Source: Fomitopsis serialis (lineage: Eukaryota; Basidiomycota; Agaricomycetes; Polyporales; Fomitopsidaceae). Taken from it: a stretch of 64,000 nt of DNA. The notes under the pieces were generated by a model. That model saw only the letters and a program-made list of their open reading frames with translations, was not told where the DNA came from and ran no database searches. The translations under genes and the position numbers were made by a program. The stretch spans positions 21,427-85,426 of the forward strand of contig NW_025955127.1 in NCBI RefSeq assembly GCF_022376445.1. The letters are read 5' to 3'. Below, in pieces: positions 35,029 through 47,118 of the stretch (the first letter of the stretch is position 1; each line of letters opens with the position of its first letter).

Positions 35029-35985
35029 TCAAGGACTGAGTCGGCAAAATAAATCCCGCCCACGCGTCAAAGAGTGAAGGGTATCGAGGCTGCCGAGGAA
35101 TGCCGGATCCACAGGAGAGAGCGTGCTGTCGAGGACTTCTGTGGGTTCAAGTGGCGATGCAGGACATACTTCAGGCAGCAGTGCATCGTGTAGCGTGACA
35201 TGCGAATTCGGATCCAAACCTGGACACGAAGCCGAATCCGAAGCAGAGGGAACGAATGAGCAAGCGCCGTTTGGCGGTAGGACCGGGTCGGGGGCGTCAT
35301 TATCGTACGGAGCAGCGAGGTCAACGGGCTCACTCGCACATCTGGATGGCTGTATCGGCGACAGTGCAGAGGTGACAGTAGAAGGTCTGGACAGCGGTCG
35401 AAGGCTGTATGGTGACGAACAGACCGACTGTTCGAAAGCCGAGGCATGGGAGTCGGCGCATGCCAGTGGTAACACAGACTCGGACGAGTCTGACGTTAGT
35501 GGCCGCGCAGCACCATCATACACCTGCAGAGCAAAATTACATTCAGACATCGATCCAACACTGTCAACATCGACTTCGAGATGATAACTCACGTACCGGT
35601 ATGGCATCAGGTGAGGCGAGGAGGTGGACGGCGACACCGCCATGGAGGAAACAATGACACACGAGAGGGGAGTCCAAGAGAGGGCTGTAAGACCGCGCAG
35701 GGGAGAGATGGTGACCGCTGGGAGGACAGTGGGAGGTGACGCAATGCCCCGTAGGCGTTCAAGCGGCGAACGAGCCTGATGATATGCGACTGGCGGGCGT
35801 GTCCGAGTCGGCCTCGGCGCCCGGAGAACGTGCATGGAGTATTCGGGGTGGACTGGTGGAAGTGAAGAGTCGTCAGAGCAAAAGCAATCAGCAGCGCTGC
35901 ACGGTAAACGGCAGGGGCATGGGCAAGGGACGAAGGGGATCAGGACTGGGAAAGACCCGAGCAGGCTCGCTCTACCGCTCATCAA
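35029..35985 (-). CDS. Hypothetical Ser/Pro-rich frame, doubtful
   Basis: A 318-codon frame begins at the edge of repeat copy C and is rich in Ser, Pro, Val and Asp, with no motif or domain. The composition is compatible with a disordered protein, but the frame's N-terminus overlaps the dispersed repeat and no introns or homologues support it. 34,340-35,028 contains no gene I can support. Confidence 0.25.
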   Translation of the reverse strand: MMSGRASLLGSFPVLIPFVPCPCPCRLPCSAADCFCSDDSSLPPVHPEYSMHVLRAPRPTRTRPPVAYHQARSPLERLRGIASPPTVLPAVTISPLRGLTALSWTPLSCVIVSSMAVSPSTSSPHLMPYRYVSYHLEVDVDSVGSMSECNFALQVYDGAARPLTSDSSESVLPLACADSHASAFEQSVCSSPYSLRPLSRPSTVTSALSPIQPSRCASEPVDLAAPYDNDAPDPVLPPNGACSFVPSASDSASCPGLDPNSHVTLHDALLPEVCPASPLEPTEVLDSTLSPVDPAFLGSLDTLHSLTRGRDLFCRLSP

Positions 35986-36844
35986 GAACGGGAGCTCACC
36001 GCCCGGTCATCAACGCATGGTCGAAACCAAAACGGACGACCGGGGCGAGACGGGGCGACGGATGGGCGGGCGAGGCGTGGGCTGCAGTTCGGATATCTTC
36101 GCGCGAAGCGTCGCCTTCGCTAGCGCATTCGGCGCGGCAAGTACGTGGTAAGGGGTTTTCTATACATCGAAGACAACGGTTAGCATCGAGTGAAGGAGAA
36201 ATTTCACGCCACGCACCTCTTCTTCGCACCCTGGCATGGCTCCTCCTACGGTACCGCTCCACCGGCTGCGCGACTCGCCGACTTTGCTTCTGTTGCTGCG
36301 ACAACGACGCGCCCGCTACGCTGCGATCACTGAGACTGACCCGCGTAGCTGAGACTGCCCCGTCCAGAGTCGAGGGCGTGAAACGAGGTGGTCGACGCCT
36401 TGGACCTGTGAATCGAATTCGGGTGGCGGTGAATCCGCCATCGGCGACAGTCCCCTGTGGATGGTCAGCTTCGGGTAAGGACACGCGAAGAGCGCACTTA
36501 CAGGACTCCGCATAAAAGCGACATCCTGCCAACGTTTCGCAGAGAGTCGTCGCGCATCTCCTATGTCGACCTGGCGGACGTCCTCGCGGGCTAGGCCGCC
36601 GTGCTTCGACCCGCCAGCTGGCGGGTCCCTTCGTTCCGGGCGGGCTTCGGACGGACTGCGACGGCGGGGCTGCGACGGAGGTGCTGCAGCTGCGGGATGG
36701 TGGACGCCGTGAGCGTTGAGCGCCGTCGCATGTAGCATGACGGGCTGCAAGTCGTCGGACTGAAGCGCTGAGGTCGCGGGGCGTGAGAGCATGACGTAAG
36801 CCGTCATTAGCGCCGCCACATCCCCATGTCGAACTCGAAAACAT
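35969..36844. repeat. Dispersed 0.9 kb repeat, copy C
   Basis: Nearly identical to copy B 27.7 kb away, including the shared loss of ~100 bases relative to copy A and the perfect 20-base palindrome GACCCGCCAGCTGGCGGGTC near 36,609. It begins at CTCGCTCTACCGCTCATCAAG-like sequence and ends after TCGAAAACAT; outside these points B and C are unrelated. That defines the unit but reveals no obvious terminal repeats or target duplication. Confidence 0.85.
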
Positions 36845-37137
36845 CGGCACCTCGCGTCGCGCGCTGAGCTGCTTAGTGGGAGAAGAGCTACCGACAATGC
36901 GAGCTGATGTTATCCTTGGGCGTGACGCAGAAGAAGTCTGGGTCATCGCCGTGCGATCGAAGACAGTAAACGAGTGTGGACGTTTCGCGGCGGGCCATTG
37001 CGCTCGCACCTACAATAAGATAGTATACACTGTACAGTTATTGGACACTGCGAAATTGCCTCGGTACTCTACACGGCGCGCATGGCACTAACCCACCCAG
37101 CAGCATGTATTATGTGTCGTCTCCAAAGGCGGAGACG

Positions 37138-38440
37138 CTATAGTGAGAGCTCGCTGCGTTGTCCAACATCGAGACCAGAGGGCGTGATTGATGCAGTGAA
37201 ATTCACTGCAGCACCGTGGCTGTCGTTGCCTTCGGTACGCTCACTGGACATACCAGCCGTTTGACGAGTCATCTAACAGGTAACAGGGTTGATACCAGTC
37301 ATCAGCGGGGGAAATATGATTTATGGACATAAACTTACATCACAATCATCGCGATCATCGACACTGCCCAACGGCCTCCTAACCCTGGCAATGAACGACG
37401 ATATATCCGGTTCATGAGCGGCCAAGGGGCACACACCGGTGCCAGCGCGTAGGTCATCCACCTCACTGCGAAGTTTGGCGAGATCGACTGCTACCTCCTT
37501 CCGGAATGCCCGCTCAGCTTCCAATGCGTTGCGCAGTTCGTGCATCTCGCTTTCGAGTCTGCGAACATCACTGCGCAGGACATCCGGGGCCTCCTCCGCA
37601 GTGCTACGGAGACGAGGCCCCTCCTCGTTCAAGAGATCGGTCTCGACACAACTTGGCGAGTTATTTGAGTGCGAAGACGATCCAGTTACTGAGGTGGCGA
37701 TACGTGTGCGCGGCTGAGCACGCTTGCGGGGCTGGCTTGCGCTGCTGCGAACGCCTGCGACCTTTTTCGCTGCTTTAACTGTGTTCTTGCGCTTGGGCTT
37801 TGCGAGGCTGGTCGTATGCTTCGTTCGAGGCGAATCGTCCTGTACGCGGGCTGGCGAGTAGATCTTGGTGTTGGACTCGATCCCAGTGACTGTGGCCTCG
37901 GGAGCGTGGTTGGACGTATATGTGCCGACAAGGTCCTTATCGACGCTGACCAAACTGTTGATGAGATATGGCTCGTGTACAAAATTCAGCACAGCATCGA
38001 ATGTGGCGTAAGGATGAGAAAACACTCACCTGAACCGAGCAGTGTGGTCGCCGGCCCTTTGAGCAGAAGTCGCAACGCTTCCGTCTCCCGGAGATCGTGC
38101 AAATGAACGGCGCGATTTCATTGGGGCCTTTCCCGAGCTTTGCTGCCCGTCTTTGTGCCCGTTCCTCAACACACTTGCAGCGATCACATTTGTAGTCGCC
38201 GTGGAACTAACGGAGAACGTCGTGAACGGCATAACAAGTGTGAATGTATGGTACACTGACCTCAATTTTCACTTGGCGCCGCTCCTCCGCACGTTCTGTG
38301 CCGCCGACATCGCTCTCCTCGAGTTCATCCACGTCTTCATCAGCGGCATCGCCCTCCTCCTGCTCCGTGATCGTCATGTTTGGCTCGTTGATCTTCGTGG
38401 CGACACTGCGGGACACGACGTGGTCTGAGGAATCAATCAT
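37138..38440 (-). CDS. Cys-cluster, coiled-coil protein of 362 residues, unknown family
   Basis: Four exons, 38,261-38,440, 38,030-38,206, 37,339-37,935 and 37,138-37,272, are 60, 59, 199 and 45 codons long and all introns are phase 0, so the model is well supported. The N-terminus is acidic (EEGDAADEDVDELEESD). Exon 2 alone encodes a cysteine cluster: YKCDRCKC, then about 25 residues, FICTISGRRKRCDFC and RRPHCS. The spacing is CX2CX1C...CX8CX2CX7C, plausibly metal-binding and surrounded by Arg and Lys, so nucleic-acid binding is a fair guess. Exon 3 is basic (KPKRKNTVKAAKKVAG), then a predicted coiled coil (DVRRLESEMHELRNALEAE). The short last exon ends VGQRSELSL. A cysteine cluster carried by one symmetric exon in this way looks like a mobile module. 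I cannot name the family. Confidence 0.8.
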
Positions 38441-38619
38441 GATATTGCAGGCGGCCGGAGACAAGGAGACGGTGAGGTGCCAGACAACAAGTCTCCTGGG
38501 TGCGTCGCCTGTGCGTTGTGCACTTTCACCGCTGTGATTATTCTAGATCTAGATCGAAGACGACTGATCGGTACGTCGCTACCGGATAAGGGTATCCGGG
38601 CCCCGTGCCGTCCGCGAGT

Positions 38620-38700
38620 TCGCCTATTCGCGATCGTTCGCTCGCCATTCATTCGCCTTTTCGTTCGCCCGTTCGCTCGCGCACTCACCCATCGAACCAG
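38620..38700. repeat. Short decayed period-4 repeat (TTCG/CTCG words)
   Basis: Words of TTCG, CTCG and CCTT in a four-base rhythm, the complement of the type seen at 14-17 kb. No gene is expected here. Confidence 0.55.
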
Positions 38701-38895
38701 TCAGGGCACCTCGGGCAGGCGCAATCAATATCCTGGGCACGTTGTATAGACACCGTAGGATCCGCCGCCTCATTCCCAGAATATCTTGTCAAAGTGATGT
38801 TAGGAGAACAAATGTGAAAGACGTAAGAATCGTCGACGCGAAGTACGGAATTTGAAGGGATCGTGGTTCCTGCTTGAAAGCTCTACGATCGAGTC

Positions 38896-39925
38896 CTACA
38901 TCCTGCAGGGATTGGGCTCCGTCTGACCGCCGTGCTGTCCACCTGAGTCTCGCCGCTTGCCCTTGTTCGTCTCTTGACTACTCCCCAGCGATGCCCGCAG
39001 GCACAAGAATAGCATCCTGCAACATCGCGGTGAGATTTCCGCGCTCCCACTGCCCTCCATGCAGCACACTCGGGACTGGGGGCACGTACGGCAGCTACCA
39101 CGTCGGCTTATGAGGGAAATGTATTGGGTTTGCAGCTTCTGTGTACATCTGAGAGTAATACCACGGATGGGTCTGCACGGGATTGACCGCATACAGCGCA
39201 TGGACCTGAGGAGCGGGCTGTCAAGGCTGTCTCCAAGCTCGAAGGCGGACCCAAGGCGTACGAAGTATGGGGAGTGCCGACAGGGGTCGTTCTGCCACTC
39301 GGTTTCCGGTTCTTGTCTTGCTGGAACTAAGAAGCTCCGTGGACAGCTAGAGGCCCGATGTGGTGCACCGCGTATGGCGCAGACATGCCCAAGCCGTGAC
39401 AATTCTGCTGAGGGAGCGAGCCGACGTTCAGTCCTGCCTGAGAAGCACAGAACAGAAGGCGCATGAAGCGCTCGACGTTCCGGCCCCGAGAGGTAAGGAG
39501 GCAAGCCACGTTCGCATCCTGTTCGTCGTCGATGCTCATGTGCATTGACACGGATCTGTTCCGTGTTGCGCAGGCGTCAAGAGGAGGTTCGGGCTCGACG
39601 AGCTGCTGTCGCCGTCCTCGCTAGTAGATGAGGGGCCACCCTTCAGCCGTGCTTCCTTCTGCGACTCGTCAGTCCAACACTGTAGTTCAAGACGAAAGCT
39701 GAACTGCGGGCGCACCGGCGTGGACAGTGCTCCCTCAGTGCGCGCATCCTCCCTGGCGACCCTCAGCCCGTTGGTATGGTACACCTCGTACGTATGCCGC
39801 CGATCCATGTTGAATGAGCCCCTGATGGTCTGCTGCTCCGCGAAGGATGGCGTCTCCCTGCTGCCTGGGACTTTCAAAGGCTCGAGTTTCGTGACTGCGG
39901 CGGCGGCGCCGGTAGTGCAGAGCAC
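38896..39925 (-). other. Weak coding signals, no gene model
   Basis: Two minus-strand frames, 39,536-39,925 (contains RHTYEVYHTNGLRVARED) and 39,327-39,551 (NVERFMRLLFCASQAGLN), have protein-like composition but no recognised domain, and I could not connect them by splice sites with confidence. The adjoining stretch 39,930-40,990 has only short frames. Confidence 0.25.
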
Positions 39926-41002
39926 GGGTGCTGCGCGGCCCGGGGTCTGTGCGGGATCTCTGCGTCGCTTTGCATGACTGCGCGCGGGCAGCAGTAGTCA
40001 GCGACTGCATTGCGAGGGGAGAAAGAACGGAGGGAGCAGGCTACGCACCGGGCCAAGAAGGCAAAATGCCTTGTCAAGGTTGTCCCCCGAGGTGCTGCCC
40101 AGGACACCATTGAATTGAGAGCGGGTCTGCTGGTATGCGCTCAGAATGACTACGGAGAACCTGCGCACCCACATTCAGCATCCATTTCACCGCCACACGC
40201 CCAACGATAGCAACGAACCTGGTGTACGACACCGCCACGCAGCTACTATGTATGCCACCGCGCCGCCTCCACCTCCGCTTAGTCCCCATGCACACTTGCA
40301 CAGATCGACGCAGCCGCGCTCAGCCCGCCTGTCGTCGCCAAATGTATATTAGCCATCATTCCACGCAGCGCCAGCATACATACGCACCTCTCGCATAGCC
40401 CACAGGTCTCCACCCTTCGCCTACATACACGTCCGCATGGTAGCAATACTCGCTCGCGCTTCTCGCGCTCCTTCCCCGCCCACTCGTCTTCGCTGCCCGT
40501 GTCCTCACCGATCAGCGCGCGCACGCACAGCTGGAGTCGTCTGCTCGTCACTGAGTATATCTCGCGAATGCGCACTTACGGTATCCGGGTACTGGTCCCC
40601 TTTCTCGTGCATTCGCGGTCTTGTTGACGCCTCCATAGCGACCTCCACTATGTCGATGCGTAGAGTGCGATGATGAGGCTTTCGAGCCACTCCGGTGAGT
40701 AGTGAGTGAGCTACTGAGGGGCGAGAGCGGGGCAGACTCGGAGGCGAGTCGCGATGTGCGGAGGTGTGTGGCGCGAACTTATTTACATAGCTTAGCGCCG
40801 CGACACGCTCAGCTGCAGTCGAAATCGAAAACAAATCGGCACCTGCGGAGAACCGGCTTGCAATTGCACTGGCGATTTCACGTACACGTTTCGTACACAA
40901 TTCTTCCTTCTCTGTGTACACGAATACAATTCCTGAAACATCGTCCGCAGTCGCATAGCGTTGTAAGTTCCATCACGTCCGGCACTGTAAGTTCCGTCGC
41001 CG

Positions 41003-43815
41003 TCACTTACTACTACCTTCATCGAAACTACGACTATTGGAAGGCCCTGGCGATGCGTTTCGTCTACCGTGTGAGCTCTGCGCGGGAGGAGCCATCTCGG
41101 TATCTTCAGCCTCTGAGTGACGTCCGTCCCCGGACGTAGCATCGATGTCATCGCCTTGAGGTATGCGTCGACCTTTGACGACATCCCTGTCCATGACATC
41201 GTAGCGGTCAATGATTCTGTGAAGAAGTATCAGAAGTTGTTTGTAGGTCATGCAGCTATGTGGATCCACCTTTGAATGTCCTCTGGATGCGTCAAGTTCA
41301 CTGCCATGTCTACCATCTGCAACGTATCACGGAGAAAAAGCGATTGGTTAGCAAGCCAATTGTCTGCATAGCATTCCCTTGGTAGATGCCCCACAGCCGC
41401 ACGAGCGCTCGGCTTCCCCAGAGCAGCCTGTCGAAAGTGCGGCCAACCACCCGGTGACTTGTCGAATACACCGCGGTAACGATCCATCAGATGAAGGGCA
41501 TCGAGCCCCCTCAGCCAGCTTGTTAACCTCAGACTTCTCCATGAGCTCGTCGAGATCTTGTAGACGGGTTCCCCGCCGCCCGCGTCGTGATCGGATTCGT
41601 CAGAACTCATGCCTTCTGGTCCGAGAGACGTCATTAAATCTCGTGCGTGGGGCTCCGAGCTTGTGACAAGCGTAGCGGCGGCCAGACGCCTGTTGAATAT
41701 CTGTGTGATTACACAGCAAACATGTCAACAAATATCACCCGTGCGACTTCTCATAGACCCACTGCTTCTCTGCGTGCTTTGCGTCGCGCTGCCTGTCGTA
41801 TCCTCGAGATTTCTTCCTCTCCTTTCTGCGTTTGCAAATAGCAACGTCTCAGATGTGCGAAGTGCGTGATCCATTGCTCGGCGATTTGTTCGTATTCGAA
41901 GATCTCCCGGAATCTCGGAAATGCGTTCACAAAGCTCCGTGTGAAGACTATCGCAACACCGACGTTCCACTGCGAATGCGGTGTACCGTCAAAGTCCGGT
42001 CTGAAATCCTCTGCGGTACAAGGAAGGACTCTTTCGGCTGCGTCTGGATCGGAGGGATCAGGATCATAAGCAGCGACCTCCTGAGGGTCTGCACGATTAA
42101 TCAAGGGAGCCCGTTCGCCACTAGGCCGTCCCATGAGCCGACGCGCATGGTGTCTTATGGCATCCTGTGCATCCGGAACATCAGCGCTGGAAAGCTGAGT
42201 CAAATTTGAAAACTCGGACCTGTAGATTAATTTTCTCAACCTCCCGCGGCGTCGGTTCGGCTTTCCTGAATACGAATGTCGCTTGCGGAGTCCGAGGACC
42301 TTCATTATCCCCTCCTTCGTCGTCAGCTTCGGACCCATCATCGTCTCCACCATTTTGCTCAGGCTTACGCTGGCGGCGCAGACGAGGCTGGACTATGTCT
42401 TGCACGACCTGGTTGATTCCGGCCATGGATTCCTCAACAACTGCACGTACATGGTGAAGAAGCCTCTGTTCGAATTGATCGAGCTGCTGAGTGGTGACGA
42501 AATGATTGTCCTGGAACAGAACTCAACTTCGTCATTTCCCGGTCGAGGCCACTCACGAACATACCTGCGGCTGTCGTGTACTCGCACCAGCAGAGTGATG
42601 GGGCACCCTCGTAGCGCTGCTCGGCGCTGTGCTGGGTCCTGCATTGCTCGAGCTTGAGGGGGACTCCGGGATTGATGTTGCTTTGGATTTCTCGTACGCT
42701 CTTCGCCCGATTGTATTGATTGGGTAATCAAAACGCTGTGAATGAAGCCAGCACGACGACGTAGTCAGGCATAAGTAAAGCTATCATTAGTATCTACAGC
42801 CTCACCGATGCTGATCCCGCAGCCAGCGCTCCGCCTTGCACGCCCTCAGGCTGGAGAGTGGAACTGGATGGTGTCATCGATTTGGGGACCGGCGCGGGGT
42901 GTGGCATGTCGCTGGACTCCGGGGTCACGTCGCTCCCTGTAGTGTCAGCAAAGCCTGACAACGCTGCCGCACCGCTGATTCCATTCGTATCAAGGTCCAT
43001 GGCATGAACTCCTTCGTTTGGCCCAGGGCGCGTCGACTGAGATGCTTGTGCCTCCGGTTCTGAGCACCGTTAGATTGGGCCGTAACAGGGGAGTGCACAA
43101 CCATGGGAAGAACTTACGGGTCGGCGGCACTTGAGAGTTCGAGGGAGGCGTGTGTGTTCCTTGGGAAGACAGGCCAACGGGACCTAAGGTCACAGCCGTA
43201 CTACCTTGGACGGCACTGGTGGGCGCATCGGATTCCACCGTCGCCGTCCTCACCGGAGACCATGACGGTAACTGGAAGATCAATGGCATGCCATAAAGCT
43301 GGATGATTAGGAGTTGGAGGAAGGGGGTTACGTACGAGAGAGAATGGCCATACGCTGCTAAGGCCTGTTCCTTTACGACGCCCACGCTTTGCGCTGCTCC
43401 GGGTCGGGGGTGGTGCGGACGTCGTGGTAGTGGCGTTAGCATCTCCGTCCTAGGTGACGACGGATGATCAGCGGCAAAACTAATGTAAGGAGGGGAGTAG
43501 ATTGCAGACCTGGAGGACTGGTCTGGCACGTTTACCCGTCTCATCCAGTCTGAGAAATTTGCTCGAGCTGGCGGTGTTTATATTTCCGGCATTGTCATCG
43601 TCTTCTGCACCCGGGCCGTCGTGGCGACCTCTCTTGGGATTCCGCGGAAGCGCCGGTATTGGTGCAGCGCTGGCCGCCGGATGAGGACTCGAAGGCGGTT
43701 CGTTTCCGCGGTTGCTCTGCAGGTTCCTAGGAACCGTCGAATCAGGGTGGCTGACCGTCGTCTGAGGAGCAGAGGGGGGTGCGGAAGCAGTGTCTCCTCC
43801 AGTGGCGTCTGGCAT
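41003..43815 (-). CDS. Multi-exon member of the Agaricomycete 'MSSDESD' orphan family
   Basis: The start is the ATG at 43,815 (MPDATGGDTA). Exons at 43,510-43,815, 43,336-43,449, about 43,125-43,298 and 42,820-43,058 encode a disordered Pro/Ser-rich N-terminus. A central exon reads ESMAGINQVVQDIVQPRLRR then FVFRKAEPTPREVEKINL. The next (about 41,760-42,215) has DAIRHHARRLMG and CTAEDFRPDFDGTPHSQWN. The exon 41,270-41,705 has FNRRLAAATL, then GPEGMSSDESDHDAGGGEP and SWLRGLDALHLMDRYR. The last exon, 41,003-41,216, is acidic and ends SFDEGSSK. The GMSSDESD core with its neighbours is a pattern I know from many Agaricomycete genomes, multi-copy and of unknown function. The junction near 42,210 implies a 25-base intron or a one-base frameshift, so this copy may be slightly damaged. 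Confidence 0.75.
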
Positions 43816-44654
43816 GGTCACTTTCGGGGAGGAGCGTGCGATGGTGATGGTGCAAAGTGAAAGCGAATGTATTTATGGGTTTTAACACTCCTGCCGCGTG
43901 TGTTGCATTCTTCCTCGGCACTGAGGACAAAGGGCAGCTAGCAGGCAATGATGATGCATAGGTCGGCTACTTTCTCGCCGAGATTTTCTGGCCGTATCGA
44001 GGGCAGACGGCCTCGCACTGTGGCACATTGGGAGGCGCAACTCCCGGCAGGATAAGTCTTCTGAGATGGGGACAATGACATTTCGCATTTCGATAGGTAG
44101 TCAGAACAGTACGCATAAGTAACATCCTAGACAGGCCGCCCGGCCGCAGAGGACTAAAGGTCCAATACTCTTCGAACATCAGGATCGTCCAACACATTAA
44201 TTATCACCGTTCCAAGGCTGAGTTTGATCTGCAGCCACAGGAAGGAGAACGCACATCCGCAATAGTAGCGAAGCCAGTTGGCCATTTCCACCGCTAAGCG
44301 CCATGTACCCAGGAGCTACGGACATACGTATACGCTTGAGCGAAATTTATACCGGAGATTCATAGAGATAGACGGCGCACCAGTTCCAACAGTTTCACAA
44401 AAGCAACCTTCCAGGGAACGGAAAGGCCGATGTTGTACAGCAGCCAGGAGGCCAAGATGATGCCGAGAAATGTTGTAGTGAATAGTGCCGCACGCCGTTG
44501 GTTATCGCTGAAGACGACGATCCGATTACGCTGACTAGGGTATCAGACGTCGTTCGCTATAATACTACGCCCTGCGTACCGTCAAGACGTCGAACGCTTC
44601 AGCCATTGGGCCATCGGGAGGCGTGCCTTCGTTACGCTCATCTACACATTGAAT

Positions 44655-46058
44655 TCAATCAGCCGACGACACAACTAACTGTCCCGAGCCTGAGCTTACT
44701 GTTCCTTGCGCGCCATATCTTGATATATGTATGCTGTCCCGTTCCGGAGGATCCCGTTGCGATATAACTGAAGGCACCTGTTTGATGCGCCTGTTGTGCA
44801 GTACTTCAGCCTGAATTTGTTTTCTCGAATATGATATGCATACGGCAACGGCCTGAACAGTATCAGCTACGTATTGTGTCAGCACAATCCAAAGTCTACG
44901 CAACTCTGCGGACTCACTATCATGCGGCAGTTTCTGGTAAAGCTCTCCCGTCTCAATGTCCCATATACAGACCTTGCCTGTAGTAGTTCCACAAACAACA
45001 GCTTTGCCCCCGTGAAGAAACGACATCTGCAACGAGAGACGACTTGTTTGCGGCTCATCGAACTCGTACTTGCACCGGCTGGGCTTGGCGAAATATGTGG
45101 CGACGGCATAGCAGCGCAAGCCCTTCTGGAGATGGTAGGCCATAAGTTGTTTGCAATCCGGAGACAGCGCAGACGAAGCACTGAGATTATGTTAACTATG
45201 CCGGGTATGAGAGCATGCGGCGCGTCACTCACATCATCGGTGCATCTTCGGTCGGAGCGATGTGCCAGAGTTGCTCGCGCTTGACCAGGTCGTACGCTCT
45301 ACATGCCCACCTAATACGTGAATGAACGAGGTAGCAGATAGAAAACGACCCACATGATGCCATGTGCGACGTACGACGCTATGATGACACGACCCTTCCT
45401 GCTAAAGTGGATCCCTGTGACCCGCAGGCGCGTATCACGCTGTTCGACGTCGTCGCGACTCGTAGAAGCGGCAGCGGCTAACGGTGGTGGTGAAGCTAAT
45501 TTCAAGCCTCCGGTATACGTATCTGTTTTGTTTTCGATGAGCCTACTTGGGTGCTTTGGGGACCTACACCATGGACTTACCTTTGTCCTGCTCCTTAGTA
45601 ACATGTACCTCTGGGCCGACAGCCGCCGCGAGGCAGCTAACGTCGGCATTGTATTGTAGAAAGTGCACTGGGCCCTTAACACCAAGCCTCACGTCAAACT
45701 TTTCGTGACCATCCTGTCCGTAGTGCATCCGAATCAGCACCTGTAATAAACAATTTCGAGGTGAATGCTACTAGGCGGAACTCACGATTGAGAAACCACG
45801 CATCTGGTGAATGCTCCCGTCCTCGCAACCTACAACGACAGTCTCTGGATGTACCGGGTGCCATATCACACTATCGACTGCACTTTTGAAGTGTAGGCGG
45901 TAGAGGAGAGCTCCGTCTTTGACATTCCATATGAGAAGGCACCTGTCGTCGCTGCCACTCGCCAGATATTGGCCGTCAGAAGAGAACGCGACGCAGTTCA
46001 CAGTCAGACAATGACCGTTATGCAAGACATGCAGATCGACGTAAGCGGTGTTGGCCAT
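44655..46058 (-). CDS. WD40-repeat protein, six exons, 384 residues
   Basis: Exons 45,786-46,058, 45,581-45,740, 45,354-45,522, 45,233-45,310, 44,918-45,180 and 44,655-44,866 give a continuous frame of 385 codons including the stop. WD40 landmarks are GHCLTVNCVAFSSDGQYLASG followed by LLIWNVKDG (first blade), SAVDSVIWHP and GCEDGSIH (second), WACRAYDLVKREQLWHIAP, and VVCGTTTGKVCIWDIETGELY near the end. The number of recognisable blades (five or six, weakly spaced) is low for a full seven-blade propeller. It probably acts as a cytosolic or nuclear scaffold, as WD40 proteins do; no other domain indicates a pathway. Similar small WD40 proteins are multi-copy in Agaricomycetes. The gene is complete and undisturbed, unlike most of its neighbours. 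Confidence 0.85.
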
Positions 46059-46509
46059 GGCAACTCTTGGAGGGGAGGAGAGGGAAGGGAACTGGAAGAT
46101 ATCGATGCCTTTGTAGCACTTGAGAGAACCTGTACCCAGCGCGATATCAACGTGGCTTGATTGAACGCCGCTCTAAAACACAAATGCGCATTCGCAGTAT
46201 GCTGAGCCTTTAGCTTTACCATGACCGCAACATTTTCGGACGCCCATTCTGACCAAATCTCTGATGTGAATAGGGTACGTAGCAAAATAGGAATCAATCA
46301 CACCCTCGCACACTTTCCCCATTGCGCGAGGGCTCTCGACAACTCATCAGGAAAACTACATGCATTAAGCCGCACAAAGCCAGATAAGCATTCGTACAAG
46401 GAGACGCCAAAATGAAGTAGTCTAAGGTAATCTAAGCGATGTTGGTCCCAACTCAGTATGCTATGGTGTGCGTACCTATGACGATTCACAAAATCGCTAA
46501 CAATGAAGG

Positions 46510-47113
46510 TCCATCTTCTCACCGGCGGGAGCTTCTGCGGGTGGTCATCGCAAAGCTGGAGGAAGTGCTCTTACTGACTGCTGGAGCGCCCTGGACCCTG
46601 ATCGTCGAAGCCGTGCACAAGCTCATGACGACGCCGGTACGCTGCAACCACTTACACTCGCCGGATGCGATGAACTGGTCGATGATGCACTGCGCGTTGT
46701 TCGCGAAGTCGCCGAACTGCGCCTCCCAGATGGTCAGCGCGTCGGGAGAGACGAGCAAGTAGCCCAACTCGGAGAGCGACGAGTTGCAGATTGACAAACT
46801 GTGCCTGGCCGGAGCCCAGCGCATTCAGGGGGACGTACTGCTGCTCGTTCTCCTGGTCGTGAATGACGACGTGGCGCTGCAAGAAGGTACCGCGCTCGAC
46901 GTCTTGGCCGGACACATGTACGTGGACCTTCTCGAGGGCGAGAGCGCCGAAGGCAAGTGCCTCAGCGGTTGCCCAGTCGATGTTCTACCCTCCTCCACAG
47001 TCTTCCCTCGGGTGTTCAGGATACGCGCAAGGTTGCGGTGAGGCGTGAATCCTTCAAGGTAGGTGGAGATGGCCTTCCCGATGCGCTTCAAGGTCTCCTC
47101 CGTCGAGCCCGTG
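46510..47113 (-). pseudogene. 2-oxoglutarate dehydrogenase E1 (KGD1-like) fragment
   Basis: The minus strand reads LKRIGKAISTYLEGFTPHRNL and RGKTVEEG, then in a second frame [17 protein letters not shown] sequence and [15 protein letters not shown], then [37 protein letters not shown] and KWLQRTG. These come in order from the transketolase-like C-terminal part of the E1 subunit of the mitochondrial 2-oxoglutarate dehydrogenase complex. Frame changes between blocks (near 46,915 and 46,800) and a stop within the [11 protein letters not shown] region show that it is dead. It joins directly, on the same strand, to the Sds3-like relic upstream. The thiamine-binding N-terminal part is absent. Confidence 0.85.
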
Positions 47114-47118
47114 GTGCG

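Noticed and set aside
42205..42240. A 25-base intron in the 'MSSDESD' family gene
   Set aside because: Far shorter than any other intron in the window (about 44-100 bases); a one-base indel is more likely.
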